DNA of 64,000 nt, from the NCBI RefSeq assembly GCF_006912135.1, contig NZ_VIRS01000021.1, positions 62,001 to 126,000 on the forward strand, given 5' to 3'. Positions 16,569 to 26,762 of the stretch are shown piece after piece (the first letter of the stretch is position 1; every line of letters starts with the position of its first letter). The stretch comes from Cryptosporangium phraense. Lineage in GTDB: Bacteria > Actinomycetota > Actinomycetes > Mycobacteriales > Cryptosporangiaceae. The notes below the pieces were generated by a model. That model had not been told where the DNA came from and did not search any database. It saw only the letters and a list, made by a program, of their open reading frames with translations. The position numbers and the translations under genes are program-made.

Positions 16569-17380
16569 TCGTGCTCGGGCTGACGCCGCTCGGCGATCGG
16601 CGCTTCCGCGGCGAGAGCGACGGCGTCCCGCTGCCGCAGCCGTTCGGCGGCCAGCTCGTCGGGCAATCGGTCGTCGCGGCCGGGCGTCTGCTGCCCGGCG
16701 ACCGGGCCGTGCACTCGGTGCGTACCACGTTCCTGCGGGCCGGCGTCACCGGACGGCCGGTGACGCTCGAGGTCACCCCGCTGCGGGACGGGCGCCGGGT
16801 GTCGGTGCTCGAGGTCAGCGTCCGGCAGGACGACCGGGAGCTCTGCCGGTCGATCGTGTCGGCCGCCGTCGACCAACCGGACGGCGTGCGTCACGCGACC
16901 GCGCCGCCGCCGGTCCCCGGACCGGACGCGAGCGTCCCGCTCGCCGACCTGGCCGCCGACGACGGCGGGCTGGGCCCGCTGTGGGACGGCTTCTCCCAGG
17001 TGGACGTCCGGGTGGCCGGCGCCTGCGCGGACGGCACCGTGCACCTGTGGATGCGGTGCGCGCCGCTGCCCGACGACCCGCTGCTGCACCGGGGCGCGCT
17101 CGCCTACGCCAGCGACCTCATGCTGATGGCGACGGTGCTGGCCCGGCACGGCGTCCCGGTGGGGCACGAACGGACGCTGGCCCGGGACTGGAACGCGGTG
17201 TCGCTCGACCACGGGGTCGTGTTCGGCGGCGAGGCGCGGGCCGACGAGTGGCAGCTGTTCTCGCAGTTCTCGCCGAGCGCGGCCGGGGGCCGGGCGGTCG
17301 TGCGGGCGTCGGTGACCGACGAGGCGGGACGGCCGGTGGGCGAGGTGGAGCAGCTCGCTCTGGTGTGGCCGGGCGCTTAG
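16565..17380 (+). CDS. Acyl-CoA thioesterase, TesB-like double hot-dog protein
   Basis: A 271-residue double hot-dog protein that would hydrolyse acyl-CoA to free acid. The N-terminal FGGQLVGQSVVAAGRLLPGDRAVHSVRTTFLRAG (about residues 30-64) and the second-domain SLDHGVVFGGEARADEWQLFSQFSPSAAGGRAVV (about 212-245) match TesB. The catalytic triad of TesB (Asp-Thr/Ser-Gln) can be placed only loosely: D and Q of the second domain are present. GTG start overlaps the DUF1295 stop by 4 bases. Last gene of the operon from 13676; it would release CoA from end products. Confidence 0.88.
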   Translation: MIVLGLTPLGDRRFRGESDGVPLPQPFGGQLVGQSVVAAGRLLPGDRAVHSVRTTFLRAGVTGRPVTLEVTPLRDGRRVSVLEVSVRQDDRELCRSIVSAAVDQPDGVRHATAPPPVPGPDASVPLADLAADDGGLGPLWDGFSQVDVRVAGACADGTVHLWMRCAPLPDDPLLHRGALAYASDLMLMATVLARHGVPVGHERTLARDWNAVSLDHGVVFGGEARADEWQLFSQFSPSAAGGRAVVRASVTDEAGRPVGEVEQLALVWPGA

Positions 17381-17425
17381 TCCTTGCACTTAGGATGGTG
17401 GGCGCGACGGTGGGAGGTGAGTACC

Positions 17426-17446
17426 GTGCGTAACAAGAACTGGTAG
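17426..17446 (+). CDS. Candidate six-codon mini-ORF (MRNKNW)
   Basis: In the 67-base gap between two converging genes, a near-perfect ribosome site GGGAGGTGA (17412-17420) is followed at ideal spacing by GTG and codons for MRNKNW, then TAG. A -10-like TAGGAT lies at 17391-17396, about 30 bases before the GTG. An in-frame GTG nine bases upstream would give MSTVRNKNW but overlaps the ribosome site. No gene follows on this strand, so it is not an obvious attenuator leader. Could be a tiny peptide, a decayed gene start, or chance. Confidence 0.3.
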   Translation: MRNKNW

Positions 17447-17447
17447 G

Positions 17448-18617
17448 TCACGACAGGCGCTTCCAGGCCACCGCGCCGACGGCGGCGCAGGCCGCACCGA
17501 TCCCGCCGGCAGCCGCCACTGCCTGCGGCGGCGACATCAGGTCGGCGAGGACGCCCCCGGCGAGCACGGTCACTCCCTGGGCGGCGAGAAGGCCCGAGGC
17601 CGCGAAGCCGATCGCCCGGCCGCGTTCGGCGTCGGGAGTCGCGCGGACGAACGTCGCCTGGGTCTTGAGTAGGTAGGCGGTGCTCGCGGACCCGGACAGG
17701 GCCCAGAGGGCCAGCGTGGCCGGGAGACCGGGCGCGACGAGGCAGAGGATCAGCGGAACGCCGGCGGCGACGGCGAGCGGGCCGATCAGCCGGTCGCGGA
17801 CGGGAGCCGGGACGAAGCGGACGAGGGCCCAGGCGCCGAGGACGCTGCCGAGCGGGTCGGCGGCCATCAGCAGCCCGACGGCGGCCGGGCCGGATCCCAG
17901 GGCGGCGGCGTAGGGCGCGGCCAGCGCCTCGGGCACCACGAACCACCCGACGTTCCAGGCCAGCAGGAGCAGCACCCGCCGCCGGGGATCTGCGAAGACG
18001 TGGGCGATCGCGGCGTTGCCGGAGGCGCGCGTGGTCGGTCGGGGCTTCGGCCGGTCGGTGAGGCCGAGGCGCAGGATCAGGGCGGAGAGGCCGAATGTCG
18101 CCGCGTCGGCGCCCAGGGCCACCGACGGGCTGGCCGCGGCGAGCAGGCCCCCGGCGCCGAAACCCACCAGCTGCACGGTCTGGCTCGTCACCTGCCGGAC
18201 GGCGAGCCCCCGCTGGTAGAGCTCACCCGGCAGCACCTCGGGCAGCAGCGCACCCTGCGCGGCCGTGAACGGGGCCCCGGCCAGCACGACCCCGGTCAGC
18301 AGCACGCAGAGCACCCACAGCGGGACCCCCGGGAGCGCCATACCCGCCACCAGCCCGGCCCGGACGACGTCGGCCACCACCAGGACGGTCCGGCGCCGGT
18401 ACCGGTCGGCCGGCCACGACAGCACCACCCCGCCGACGACCGCGGGCAGGAACGTCAGCGCGTAGGCGAACGCGGCCCAGCCCGCCGATCCGGTCCGCCC
18501 GAATACCAGGACCGCGACCGCCACCCGGGCCAGCTGGTCACCGGCCAGCGAGAGCAGTTCCGCGCCCCACAGCGCGCGGAACTCCCCGACCCTGAGCGAG
18601 GATGTGAGCGACGCCAC
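17448..18617 (-). CDS. MFS transporter (enterobactin-exporter/EntS-like fold)
   Basis: A 389-residue integral membrane protein with about twelve hydrophobic segments. The start SLRVGEFRALWGAELLSLAGDQLARVAVAVLVF and the loop WPADRYRRRTVLVVADVVRAG (motif A-like) are typical of MFS drug or siderophore exporters of the DHA3 type. I chose GTG at 18617 because the homology begins there; an upstream frame exists to 18680 but adds a poor N-terminus. The leader hairpin at 18619-18634 places the GGGTGT ribosome site in its loop. Substrate unknown. Divergent from the glutathione peroxidase gene. Confidence 0.85.
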   Translation of the reverse strand: MASLTSSLRVGEFRALWGAELLSLAGDQLARVAVAVLVFGRTGSAGWAAFAYALTFLPAVVGGVVLSWPADRYRRRTVLVVADVVRAGLVAGMALPGVPLWVLCVLLTGVVLAGAPFTAAQGALLPEVLPGELYQRGLAVRQVTSQTVQLVGFGAGGLLAAASPSVALGADAATFGLSALILRLGLTDRPKPRPTTRASGNAAIAHVFADPRRRVLLLLAWNVGWFVVPEALAAPYAAALGSGPAAVGLLMAADPLGSVLGAWALVRFVPAPVRDRLIGPLAVAAGVPLILCLVAPGLPATLALWALSGSASTAYLLKTQATFVRATPDAERGRAIGFAASGLLAAQGVTVLAGGVLADLMSPPQAVAAAGGIGAACAAVGAVAWKRLS

Positions 18618-18694
18618 GAGGCAACACCCTGCCTTATCGATACGCTTCCAGTAAGGGGCGCGGAGGCCCCTCTCGATCACCGGGCGAGGCTGAG
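18618..18694. promoter_or_regulatory. Divergent promoter region with two inverted repeats
   Basis: Between the MFS and glutathione peroxidase genes lie AGGCA-N6-TGCCT (18619-18634), abutting the MFS start, and AGGGGC-N6-GCCCCT (18654-18671). Either may be an operator; the first could also fold in the mRNA around the MFS ribosome site. Confidence 0.4.
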
Positions 18695-19240
18695 TTGAGC
18701 GCTATCCAGGACATTCCGCTGCAGACGATCACCGGCGAAGAGACCACGCTGGGGGCCTACTCGGGCCAGGTTCTCCTGGTCGTCAACGTCGCCTCGAAAT
18801 GCGGGCTCACCCCGCAGTACGCGGGCCTCGAGAAGCTCCACGAGCAGTTCCGCGACCGGGGCTTCTCGGTGCTCGGGTTCCCGGCCAACGACTTCCTGGG
18901 GCAGGAGCCGGGCACCGACGAGGAGATCGCCGAGTTCTGCCAGAGCACCTATGCCGTCCAGTTCCCGATGTTCTCCAAGATCGCCGTCACCGGCGACGAC
19001 AAGCACGAGCTCTACCGCGAGCTGACCGCTGCGGTGCCCCACGCGGACGGCGAGCCCGAGAAGCAGCGGGAGCGGTTACAGGGGTTCGGCATTCCGACGA
19101 CCGAGGAGCCCGAGGTGCTCTGGAACTTCGAGAAGTTCCTGGTCTCGCGGGCGGGCGAGGTGGTCGGGAGGTTCGCGCCGAACCTGGAGCCGGGCGACGA
19201 GCGCTTGGCGGCCGCCGTGGAGCGGGAACTGGCCGGCTGA
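18695..19240 (+). CDS. Glutathione peroxidase-family thiol peroxidase
   Basis: A 181-residue thioredoxin-fold peroxidase that reduces hydroperoxides, in bacteria usually with thioredoxin or mycothiol-linked donors rather than glutathione. The peroxidatic cysteine is C36 in NVASKCGLTPQY, followed by the GFPANDFLGQEPGTDEEI stretch with the catalytic Gln and by WNFEKFLV with the catalytic Trp-Asn. A second cysteine in EFCQSTYAVQFPMF is positioned as the resolving Cys of thioredoxin-dependent members. The start is TTG at 18695 with GCGAGG upstream. It stands alone, divergent from an MFS exporter. Confidence 0.92.
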   Translation: MSAIQDIPLQTITGEETTLGAYSGQVLLVVNVASKCGLTPQYAGLEKLHEQFRDRGFSVLGFPANDFLGQEPGTDEEIAEFCQSTYAVQFPMFSKIAVTGDDKHELYRELTAAVPHADGEPEKQRERLQGFGIPTTEEPEVLWNFEKFLVSRAGEVVGRFAPNLEPGDERLAAAVERELAG

Positions 19241-19692
19241 GTTCGCTGTCCGGATCCGTGGGCCTGGACGGCCAGGGGTCGCGCTGGCCGGGCGGGCGCG
19301 TCGGCGATGAGTGAGCCGAAAGTGTCGTGGGGGGATGGTGGCGCGGATTTCGCGCCGGCGCGCCGACGCTCGGCCGCTGCCGGATCTCACCAGTGGCTAG
19401 CCATCACGGATGCGGCGCTTGACCACCCGGCTTCGTCGGCGGCAGCCGGTGGCCTGCTGATCGCGGCGTTCCGGGGTCGTCGTGATGATGCGGCGGCGGA
19501 GATGCCGCGGAACGCGCGGCTGGAGTAGCGCTGTCCGCGAGGACTCGCGTCGGGTGGGTCGGGGTCCGCCCCGGGAAGCGACGCGCCCGCCGCGGGAACG
19601 GCCGATGGCACGATCGCCCGGCTCGGTCTGCCCCGCCGGCACGCCCTCGGGCCGGGGCCGGGCCCGGCCCGCGCCGCGATTAGGATCTCAGC
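19241..19692. other. 452-base intergenic region, no confident gene
   Basis: A frame of 73 codons is open at 19307-19528 (+), starting MSEPKVSWGDGG, but it has a weak ribosome site and no recognisable family, so I do not call it. A TAGGAT -10-like hexamer at 19681-19686 lies six bases before the GTG of the DUF72 gene, which suggests a leaderless transcript for that gene. The GGGCCGGGGCC stretch near 19650 is simple GC-rich sequence. Confidence 0.5.
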
Positions 19693-20547
19693 GTGTATCT
19701 GGCCGTGGGGTGTGCGATGTGGACGCACAAAGCATGGCCCTGGCACTCCCTCCCCTCCGCGGAGCGCCTGCGCGCGTACTCCTCCTGGTGCACCGCCGTC
19801 GAGGGCAACACCACGTTCTACGCGACCCCACCCCTCGCCACGGCCCGCTCCTGGGCCGCCCAGACCTCCCCGGACTTCCGCTTCATCCCCAAATTCCCAC
19901 GCACCGTCACCCACGAGCGCCGGTTCACCGGCGTCGAGGCCGACGTCCGCGCGTTCCTCGACGCGGTCGAACCCCTCGGCCGGCGTGCCTCCGCGCTGTG
20001 GGTGCAGCTGCCGAGCGCGTTCGCGCCCGCCGACGTCCCCGCGCTCGCCACGTTCCTCCGCCGGCTGCCGCGCTCCTTCCGGTACGCGGTCGAGGTCCGT
20101 CACCCGGCCTTCTTCGCGGACGCGACGACCGCGGGCGCCCTGGAGCAGGTGCTCGCCGCGGCCGGCGCGGAGTGGCTCCCGTTCGACACGACCGAGTTCT
20201 TCCGGACGCCCCCCAGCAGCGACGACGAGCGCGACGCCTGGACGAAGAAGCCGCGGGTGGCCCGGCGAGACACCGCGCTCACCGACCGGCCGATCGTGCG
20301 CTACCTCGGCCGCGACGACCCGGCCCGCACCGTGGAGGGCTGGCGGCCCTGGGTCGAGACCGTGGCCGGCTGGCTCCGCGAGGGCCGCTCGCCGACCGTC
20401 TTCCTCCACACCCCGGACAACGCCGCCGCCCCGCAGTTGGCCCGCCGTTTCCACGACGACGTCCGGGCCGCGGTCCCGGCGCTCGAACCGCTCCCCGAAC
20501 CCGCTCCGATCGACGCGAGCCCGGCCGAACCGCTCACGCTCTTCTGA
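19693..20547 (+). CDS. DUF72 (YecE-like) TIM-barrel protein
   Basis: A 284-residue member of the DUF72 family, widespread conserved proteins with a TIM-barrel resembling endonuclease IV and xylose isomerase and no settled function. It shows VGCAMWTHKAW near the N-terminus (family GtsgwsYk-like), YSSWCTAVEGNTTFYATP, FRFIPKFPRTVTHERR and FRYAVEVRHPAFF near residue 135, and the late FLHTPDNAAAPQLARRF. GTG start; the -10-like TAGGAT six bases upstream suggests leaderless expression. Stands alone. Confidence 0.88.
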   Translation: MYLAVGCAMWTHKAWPWHSLPSAERLRAYSSWCTAVEGNTTFYATPPLATARSWAAQTSPDFRFIPKFPRTVTHERRFTGVEADVRAFLDAVEPLGRRASALWVQLPSAFAPADVPALATFLRRLPRSFRYAVEVRHPAFFADATTAGALEQVLAAAGAEWLPFDTTEFFRTPPSSDDERDAWTKKPRVARRDTALTDRPIVRYLGRDDPARTVEGWRPWVETVAGWLREGRSPTVFLHTPDNAAAPQLARRFHDDVRAAVPALEPLPEPAPIDASPAEPLTLF

Positions 20548-20736
20548 CGCGAGCCGGGATCTGAGCCGATCCACACGCTACCGGACGCCAACGGGGCAGT
20601 GCCGCAGGCAACACACTCGTTAGAGTGATTCCAGCAATGACGGACGGTAAGCGGAATCCCCGGTCGGTAGCCCAGCGACGAGGCTGACCAGCCCGGCGCT
20701 CGGGACCCGCCAGGCTCGCGGGGCAGGAGGCAGACC
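20548..20736. other. Intergenic region before the STAS gene
   Basis: A 189-base gap with an A/T-richer stretch near 20615-20650 that probably carries the STAS promoter. GGCAGGAGGC before the GTG at 20737 is a strong ribosome site. No terminator or repeat stands out. Confidence 0.4.
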
Positions 20737-21147
20737 GTGGGATTGGGGAGCACCCAGCGCGGGAGCACCCAGCGCTCGACCGTGACCGCGGACGACATCG
20801 TCTTCCGGGACGGCACCGTGCTCAGCGTCCGCCGCACGCTGCGCTACCACTGCGCGCGGTTCGTCGTGCGGGGCGCGATCGAGAACCGCAACGCCGAGTG
20901 GCTCAGCGACGTGCTGGTCCGCCCGTGCACCGACCCGGCGATCGACGTCATCAGCGTCGACCTGGCCGGCGTGACGTTCTTCGGCGCCGGCGGGCTGCAC
21001 AGCCTGAACCGGGCGGCCGAACGCGCGAGCGAACGGGGGCGATGGTTCTCGGTCTGGGACCCGCCGCCGTTCGTCCGCCGGGTGCTGGACGCGGGCGGGG
21101 TGACGTCGGCCATGCTGATCGAACCACCGACGCACGGGCGCGCCTGA
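20737..21147 (+). CDS. STAS-domain protein (anti-sigma factor antagonist-like) without phospho-serine
   Basis: A 136-residue STAS protein, normally the cytoplasmic anti-anti-sigma partner of an RsbW/SpoIIAB-type kinase. The core VISVDLAGVTFFGAGGLHSLNRA (about residues 71-93) corresponds to DLsgVtFiDSsGL in SpoIIAA, but the phosphorylatable Ser position is Gly/Ala (GAGGL). If folded alike it could not be switched off by phosphorylation. Residues 4-13 are a tandem GSTQR repeat from a 15-base DNA duplication. It converges, 9 bases apart, on a STAS-ATPase gene that may be its partner. Confidence 0.78.
   Translation: MGLGSTQRGSTQRSTVTADDIVFRDGTVLSVRRTLRYHCARFVVRGAIENRNAEWLSDVLVRPCTDPAIDVISVDLAGVTFFGAGGLHSLNRAAERASERGRWFSVWDPPPFVRRVLDAGGVTSAMLIEPPTHGRA
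20746..20775 (+). repeat. 15-bp tandem repeat in the STAS gene
   Basis: The unit GGGAGCACCCAGCGC occurs twice in a row near the 5' end of the STAS gene and encodes GSTQR twice. Boundaries are accurate to a few bases. Confidence 0.75.
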
Positions 21148-21156
21148 CGACGGGCC

Positions 21157-21888
21157 TCAGCCGGCCCGGACGACCGCCCAGGTGGTCTTGCCGTCGACGA
21201 CCGGGAGCGTGCCCCAGCCGGTCGCGAACTCGTCGACCAGCAGGAGGCCCTTGCCGGGCGGGCCGTCGGCGGTGGCCGCGCGCCGCAGGCGGGCGGGCTC
21301 GTGGGCGCGGTCGCGGACCGCGAGGTGCAACATCGGCGCCCGGTAGGTCACGGTGACCGTGAACTCCGTTCGCGCGTGCCGGGCCGCGTTGTCGGCCAGC
21401 TCGGTCGCGATCACCATCGCCTCGTTGCGGATGCCGTCCAGGCCCCAGGCCGTGCAGGCGTCCTCGACCAGGGCCCGTGCCTGCCCGGACGCCGCGTCGG
21501 TCGGCCGCAGGTGGAGGCGGACGCGAGGCATCGGGTGACCACCGCGGACGGCGTCGACCGCCGACTCGACCGTGGGGTGGACCGGGATCAGGGCCGGCAC
21601 CGACGTGCGCGCCAGCGCCGCCGCGGCCGACGCGCTCGGCGCGGCGAGCACCACCGGGACGGCCGGCCAGTCCGCGGTGCGCCCGAGGACGGCGGGGAAG
21701 ACCGTCAGGAGCGTCGCCTGGCTCACCTCGAGCCCGGACAGGTCGACGACGACCCCGGCCGGGCACTCGGCAAGGCATTTCAGCAGCACACCGCGGACGG
21801 CGGGCACGCCGGCGAGCCCGAGCGAGCCGGACAGGCCGACCAGCGTGACCGCACCGGTCTCGCCGACCTCCCACCGCAGTTCCCCCAT
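21157..21888 (-). CDS. STAS-HATPase fusion (anti-sigma regulatory factor-like)
   Basis: A 243-residue fusion: an N-terminal STAS-like half (about residues 1-110, containing VVVDLSGLEVSQATLL) and a C-terminal GHKL ATPase of the RsbW/SpoIIAB type (about 120-240). The N-box is ELADNAARHA near residue 170, then LHLAVRDRAHEPARL and the G2-like PPGKGLLLVDEFATGWG. Such proteins take part in partner-switching control of alternative sigma factors. The ATG at 21888 is favoured by domain limits; a TTG at 21924 is possible. It converges with the stand-alone STAS protein, suggesting one regulatory module; no sigma factor gene is in the window. Confidence 0.82.
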   Translation of the reverse strand: MGELRWEVGETGAVTLVGLSGSLGLAGVPAVRGVLLKCLAECPAGVVVDLSGLEVSQATLLTVFPAVLGRTADWPAVPVVLAAPSASAAAALARTSVPALIPVHPTVESAVDAVRGGHPMPRVRLHLRPTDAASGQARALVEDACTAWGLDGIRNEAMVIATELADNAARHARTEFTVTVTYRAPMLHLAVRDRAHEPARLRRAATADGPPGKGLLLVDEFATGWGTLPVVDGKTTWAVVRAG

Positions 21889-22031
21889 GCTGCTAATAGG
21901 ACTCCGGAAAGCCGCGCCGGGCAAGCCCCCGGCGCATCGGGCCGAACCGAGGAGGCACCGTGGCCGACGTCGCGGCCGCGCTTCCGGGGTCCGGCTTTAG
22001 AGCTGATCGTCAGTGGGGTAGAAGCAGTCTC

Positions 22032-22535
22032 ATGACTGAACTGCCTCTCTACGCCACCTGGGGCTTTACCGACAGCGAATGGGGGCTGCTGGTCGGGCTG
22101 CCGCAGTCCGTGCTGGTCGCGGCCAGCGCGGCGACGCCCGACAGCACCCGCAAGACCCGCGCCGAGGCCGAGGCGGGCGTCGTCGCGATCTCCGACGGGC
22201 GGGGCTCGGCCAGCGCGCTGGTGGCCGAGGTCGCGAACCAGATCGTCGCCCGGGCCGGTGACCCCGAGCTGGGCGAGGACCCGCCGGTGATCGCGCCGTC
22301 GGACCCGGTCGCCTACGCGGCCGACGTCGTGAGCCGGGCCGCCGAGGCGAACGCGCTGCTGGTCACCAAGGCCGAGCAGGCCGACGCCGAGACGTACAAG
22401 CACTGGCTGGTCGAGATCGCCGAGAGCGTCGTCGGCGCGGCCTCGACCGGCGGAGTGCTCGGCATCGGCGGCGAGACCGTCACCGACGCCGAGCGGGCGT
22501 TCCGCGACGACCTGGCCGAGGCCCTGGCCGACTGA
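22032..22535 (+). CDS. Conserved hypothetical protein
   Basis: A 167-residue soluble protein that I do not recognise. It begins MTELPLYATWGFTDSEWGLLVGLPQSVLVAASAATPDS, continues as mostly Ala/Glu-rich helices and has a glycine-rich loop STGGVLGIGGETVTDAE near the end. The composition and Ala-rich helices suggest a compact helical bundle; no signal peptide or membrane segment is present. ATG at 22032 is chosen because the first in-frame codons upstream lack a ribosome site. A 54-codon acidic gene follows 43 bases later. Confidence 0.7.
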   Translation: MTELPLYATWGFTDSEWGLLVGLPQSVLVAASAATPDSTRKTRAEAEAGVVAISDGRGSASALVAEVANQIVARAGDPELGEDPPVIAPSDPVAYAADVVSRAAEANALLVTKAEQADAETYKHWLVEIAESVVGAASTGGVLGIGGETVTDAERAFRDDLAEALAD

Positions 22536-22578
22536 CCGGCCCGGCCCGGCCCGGTCGGGATGGGGTACCTTGCCCGGC

Positions 22579-22743
22579 ATGAGCGAACCCGAGACCGACG
22601 ACGAGCGGGCCCGGCTGGACGATCTGTCCAGCGAACTCGGCGAGGTCCTGCCGGACGACCTCGACGCGGCCGGGGCCGAGAAGCTGATCGCCGAGCTCCA
22701 GGACCGTGAGGACCACGGCGAGTCGACGTACACGTCCGAATAG
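22579..22743 (+). CDS. Small acidic protein, 54 residues, unknown
   Basis: An ORF of 54 codons beginning MSEPETDDERARLDDLSSEL and ending with TYTSE before TAG. It is strongly acidic (about 40 percent Asp/Glu) and helix-forming, without cysteines or hydrophobic segment. Codon use has the same G/C third positions as real genes around it, and a perfect hairpin terminator follows 7 bases after the stop. The ribosome site (CCTTGCCCGGC) is weak. I infer a real small gene co-transcribed with the preceding hypothetical gene; no family recognised. Confidence 0.6.
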   Translation: MSEPETDDERARLDDLSSELGEVLPDDLDAAGAEKLIAELQDREDHGESTYTSE

Positions 22744-22749
22744 ACGGGA

Positions 22750-22779
22750 GCGGGCCCGGCCGGGATCGGCCGGGCCCGC
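22750..22779. terminator. Bidirectional hairpin terminator
   Basis: A perfect 12-base inverted repeat (GCGGGCCCGGCC / GGCCGGGCCCGC) with a 6-base loop lies between the 54-codon gene and the converging katG stop at 22791, without a clear T-tract, as is common in actinobacteria. Confidence 0.75.
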
Positions 22780-22790
22780 CCCGGACGGAC

Positions 22791-25501
<2,711 letters not shown>

Positions 25502-25523
25502 GGCATGAACATAGACCGCTTTT

Positions 25524-25538
25524 CTTGAACAGATCAAG
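25524..25538. promoter_or_regulatory. Candidate FurA operator
   Basis: A perfect inverted repeat CTTGA-N5-TCAAG lies 23 bases upstream of the furA GTG in an A/T-rich patch followed (on the furA strand) by AAGAAAAG. In mycobacteria FurA binds an A/T-rich element just upstream of furA containing TCTTGACT and AGAAAAGGG; the similarity supports autoregulation. Not tested. Confidence 0.6.
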
Positions 25539-25616
25539 TCTTGGTGCGAGTTTCGGTCCGGGTTCTGAGGTTAGTTTCCCGGCGTGGGGCGCGGCGGGGC
25601 GGGTATGCCGGGGCGC

Positions 25617-26723
25617 ATGTCGACTCCGAGCTCGAACCTGGCCACCGACGAATCGATCGGCCCGCTGGAGGTCGTCCACCTCTTCGACGGCGCGATGCCG
25701 ACCGGCGTCAGCGTGTCCCACCGGGGCCGGATCTTCGTCTGCTTCCCCAAGTGGGGCGACGACGTCGAGTTCACGGTCGCCGAGGTCCGCGACGGGAAGC
25801 TGCACGCGTTCCCCGACCAGCGCTGGAACGACAACGACGGGAACGCCGATCCGGACGCGCTGGTCTCGGTGCAGAGCATCGTCGTCGACCCGGCCGACCG
25901 GCTCTGGCTGCTCGACACCGGCAGCCCGATGTTCGAGCCGACGTCTCCGGGCGGACCGAAGCTGGTCTGCGTCGACCTGGAGACCGATCAGGTCGTGCAG
26001 ACGATCACGTTCCCCGCGGACGTGGCCCTGCCGACCACCTACCTCAACGACGTCCGGTTCGACCTCCGGCGGGGCGCGGCCGGGACCGCGTTCATCACCG
26101 ACTCGTCCGACCAGGGCCCGAACGGGATCATCGTCGTCGACCTCGCCACCGGTCAGAGCAAGCGACGGCTGCACGACCACCCGAGCACCAAGGCCGAGAC
26201 CGGCCTGCGCCTGATCGTCGAAGGGCTGGAGTTCCTGGAGCGCTCGCCGGACGGCGGGACCTCCCCGGTCACGATGGGCGCGGACGGGATCGCGATCGCC
26301 GCCGACGGCAGCCGGCTCTTCTACTGCTGCCTGGTCAGCCGCGTCTGGTGGAGCGTCGACGTCGACGCTCTGGTCGACCCGACCTACGCGGACGAGGAGG
26401 TCGCGGCGACCGTCCGCCACGAGGGCGACAAGGGCGGGGCCGGTGACGGGATGGAGACCGACGCGGACGGCCGGCTGTACGTGACCGACGGCGAGCACAA
26501 CGCGATCCACCGGCGGCACCCCGACGGGTCCTGGGAGACCGTCGTGCACGACGAGCGGCTGCTCTGGCCGGACACGATGTCGGTCGCGGCCGACGGGAAC
26601 CTGTACGTGACCGCGAATCAGCTCTACCGCCAGGACAAATACCGCGGTGGCGAGGACCAGCGGCGCAAGCCGTACGTCCTGTTCCGCACGCCGATCGGCT
26701 CGGGCCCGGTCGCGCTGCGCTGA
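25617..26723 (+). CDS. Major royal jelly protein/SMP-30-like beta-propeller protein
   Basis: A 368-residue predicted six-bladed beta-propeller related to bacterial MRJP/yellow and SMP-30/gluconolactonase proteins. Typical stretches are GVSVSHRGRIFVCFPKWGDDVEFTVAEV, VQSIVVDPADRLWLLDTG, YLNDVRFDLRRGAAGTAFITDSS and GMETDADGRLYVTDGEHNAIHRR. Enzymatic role is unknown; relatives are lactonase-like. ATG at 25617 is used; ATG 25605 and GTG 25584 in the same frame are possible and none has a strong ribosome site. No signal peptide is evident from 25617. Divergent from furA. Confidence 0.82.
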   Translation: MSTPSSNLATDESIGPLEVVHLFDGAMPTGVSVSHRGRIFVCFPKWGDDVEFTVAEVRDGKLHAFPDQRWNDNDGNADPDALVSVQSIVVDPADRLWLLDTGSPMFEPTSPGGPKLVCVDLETDQVVQTITFPADVALPTTYLNDVRFDLRRGAAGTAFITDSSDQGPNGIIVVDLATGQSKRRLHDHPSTKAETGLRLIVEGLEFLERSPDGGTSPVTMGADGIAIAADGSRLFYCCLVSRVWWSVDVDALVDPTYADEEVAATVRHEGDKGGAGDGMETDADGRLYVTDGEHNAIHRRHPDGSWETVVHDERLLWPDTMSVAADGNLYVTANQLYRQDKYRGGEDQRRKPYVLFRTPIGSGPVALR

Positions 26724-26745
26724 GGCCGGAATGCGGGGAACCCGG

Positions 26746-26760
26746 CCGGACTTGGTCCGG
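26746..26760. promoter_or_regulatory. Inverted repeat just before the AraC-type regulator
   Basis: CCGGAC-TTG-GTCCGG is a perfect 6+6 inverted repeat ending two bases before the ATG at 26763. It may be an autoregulatory site or an RNA hairpin affecting translation start. Confidence 0.4.
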
Positions 26761-26762
26761 TC

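Noticed and set aside
19307-19528. 73-codon frame in the gap before the DUF72 gene
   Set aside because: Weak ribosome site, no recognisable motif, composition not clearly coding; kept only as a remark on the intergenic region.
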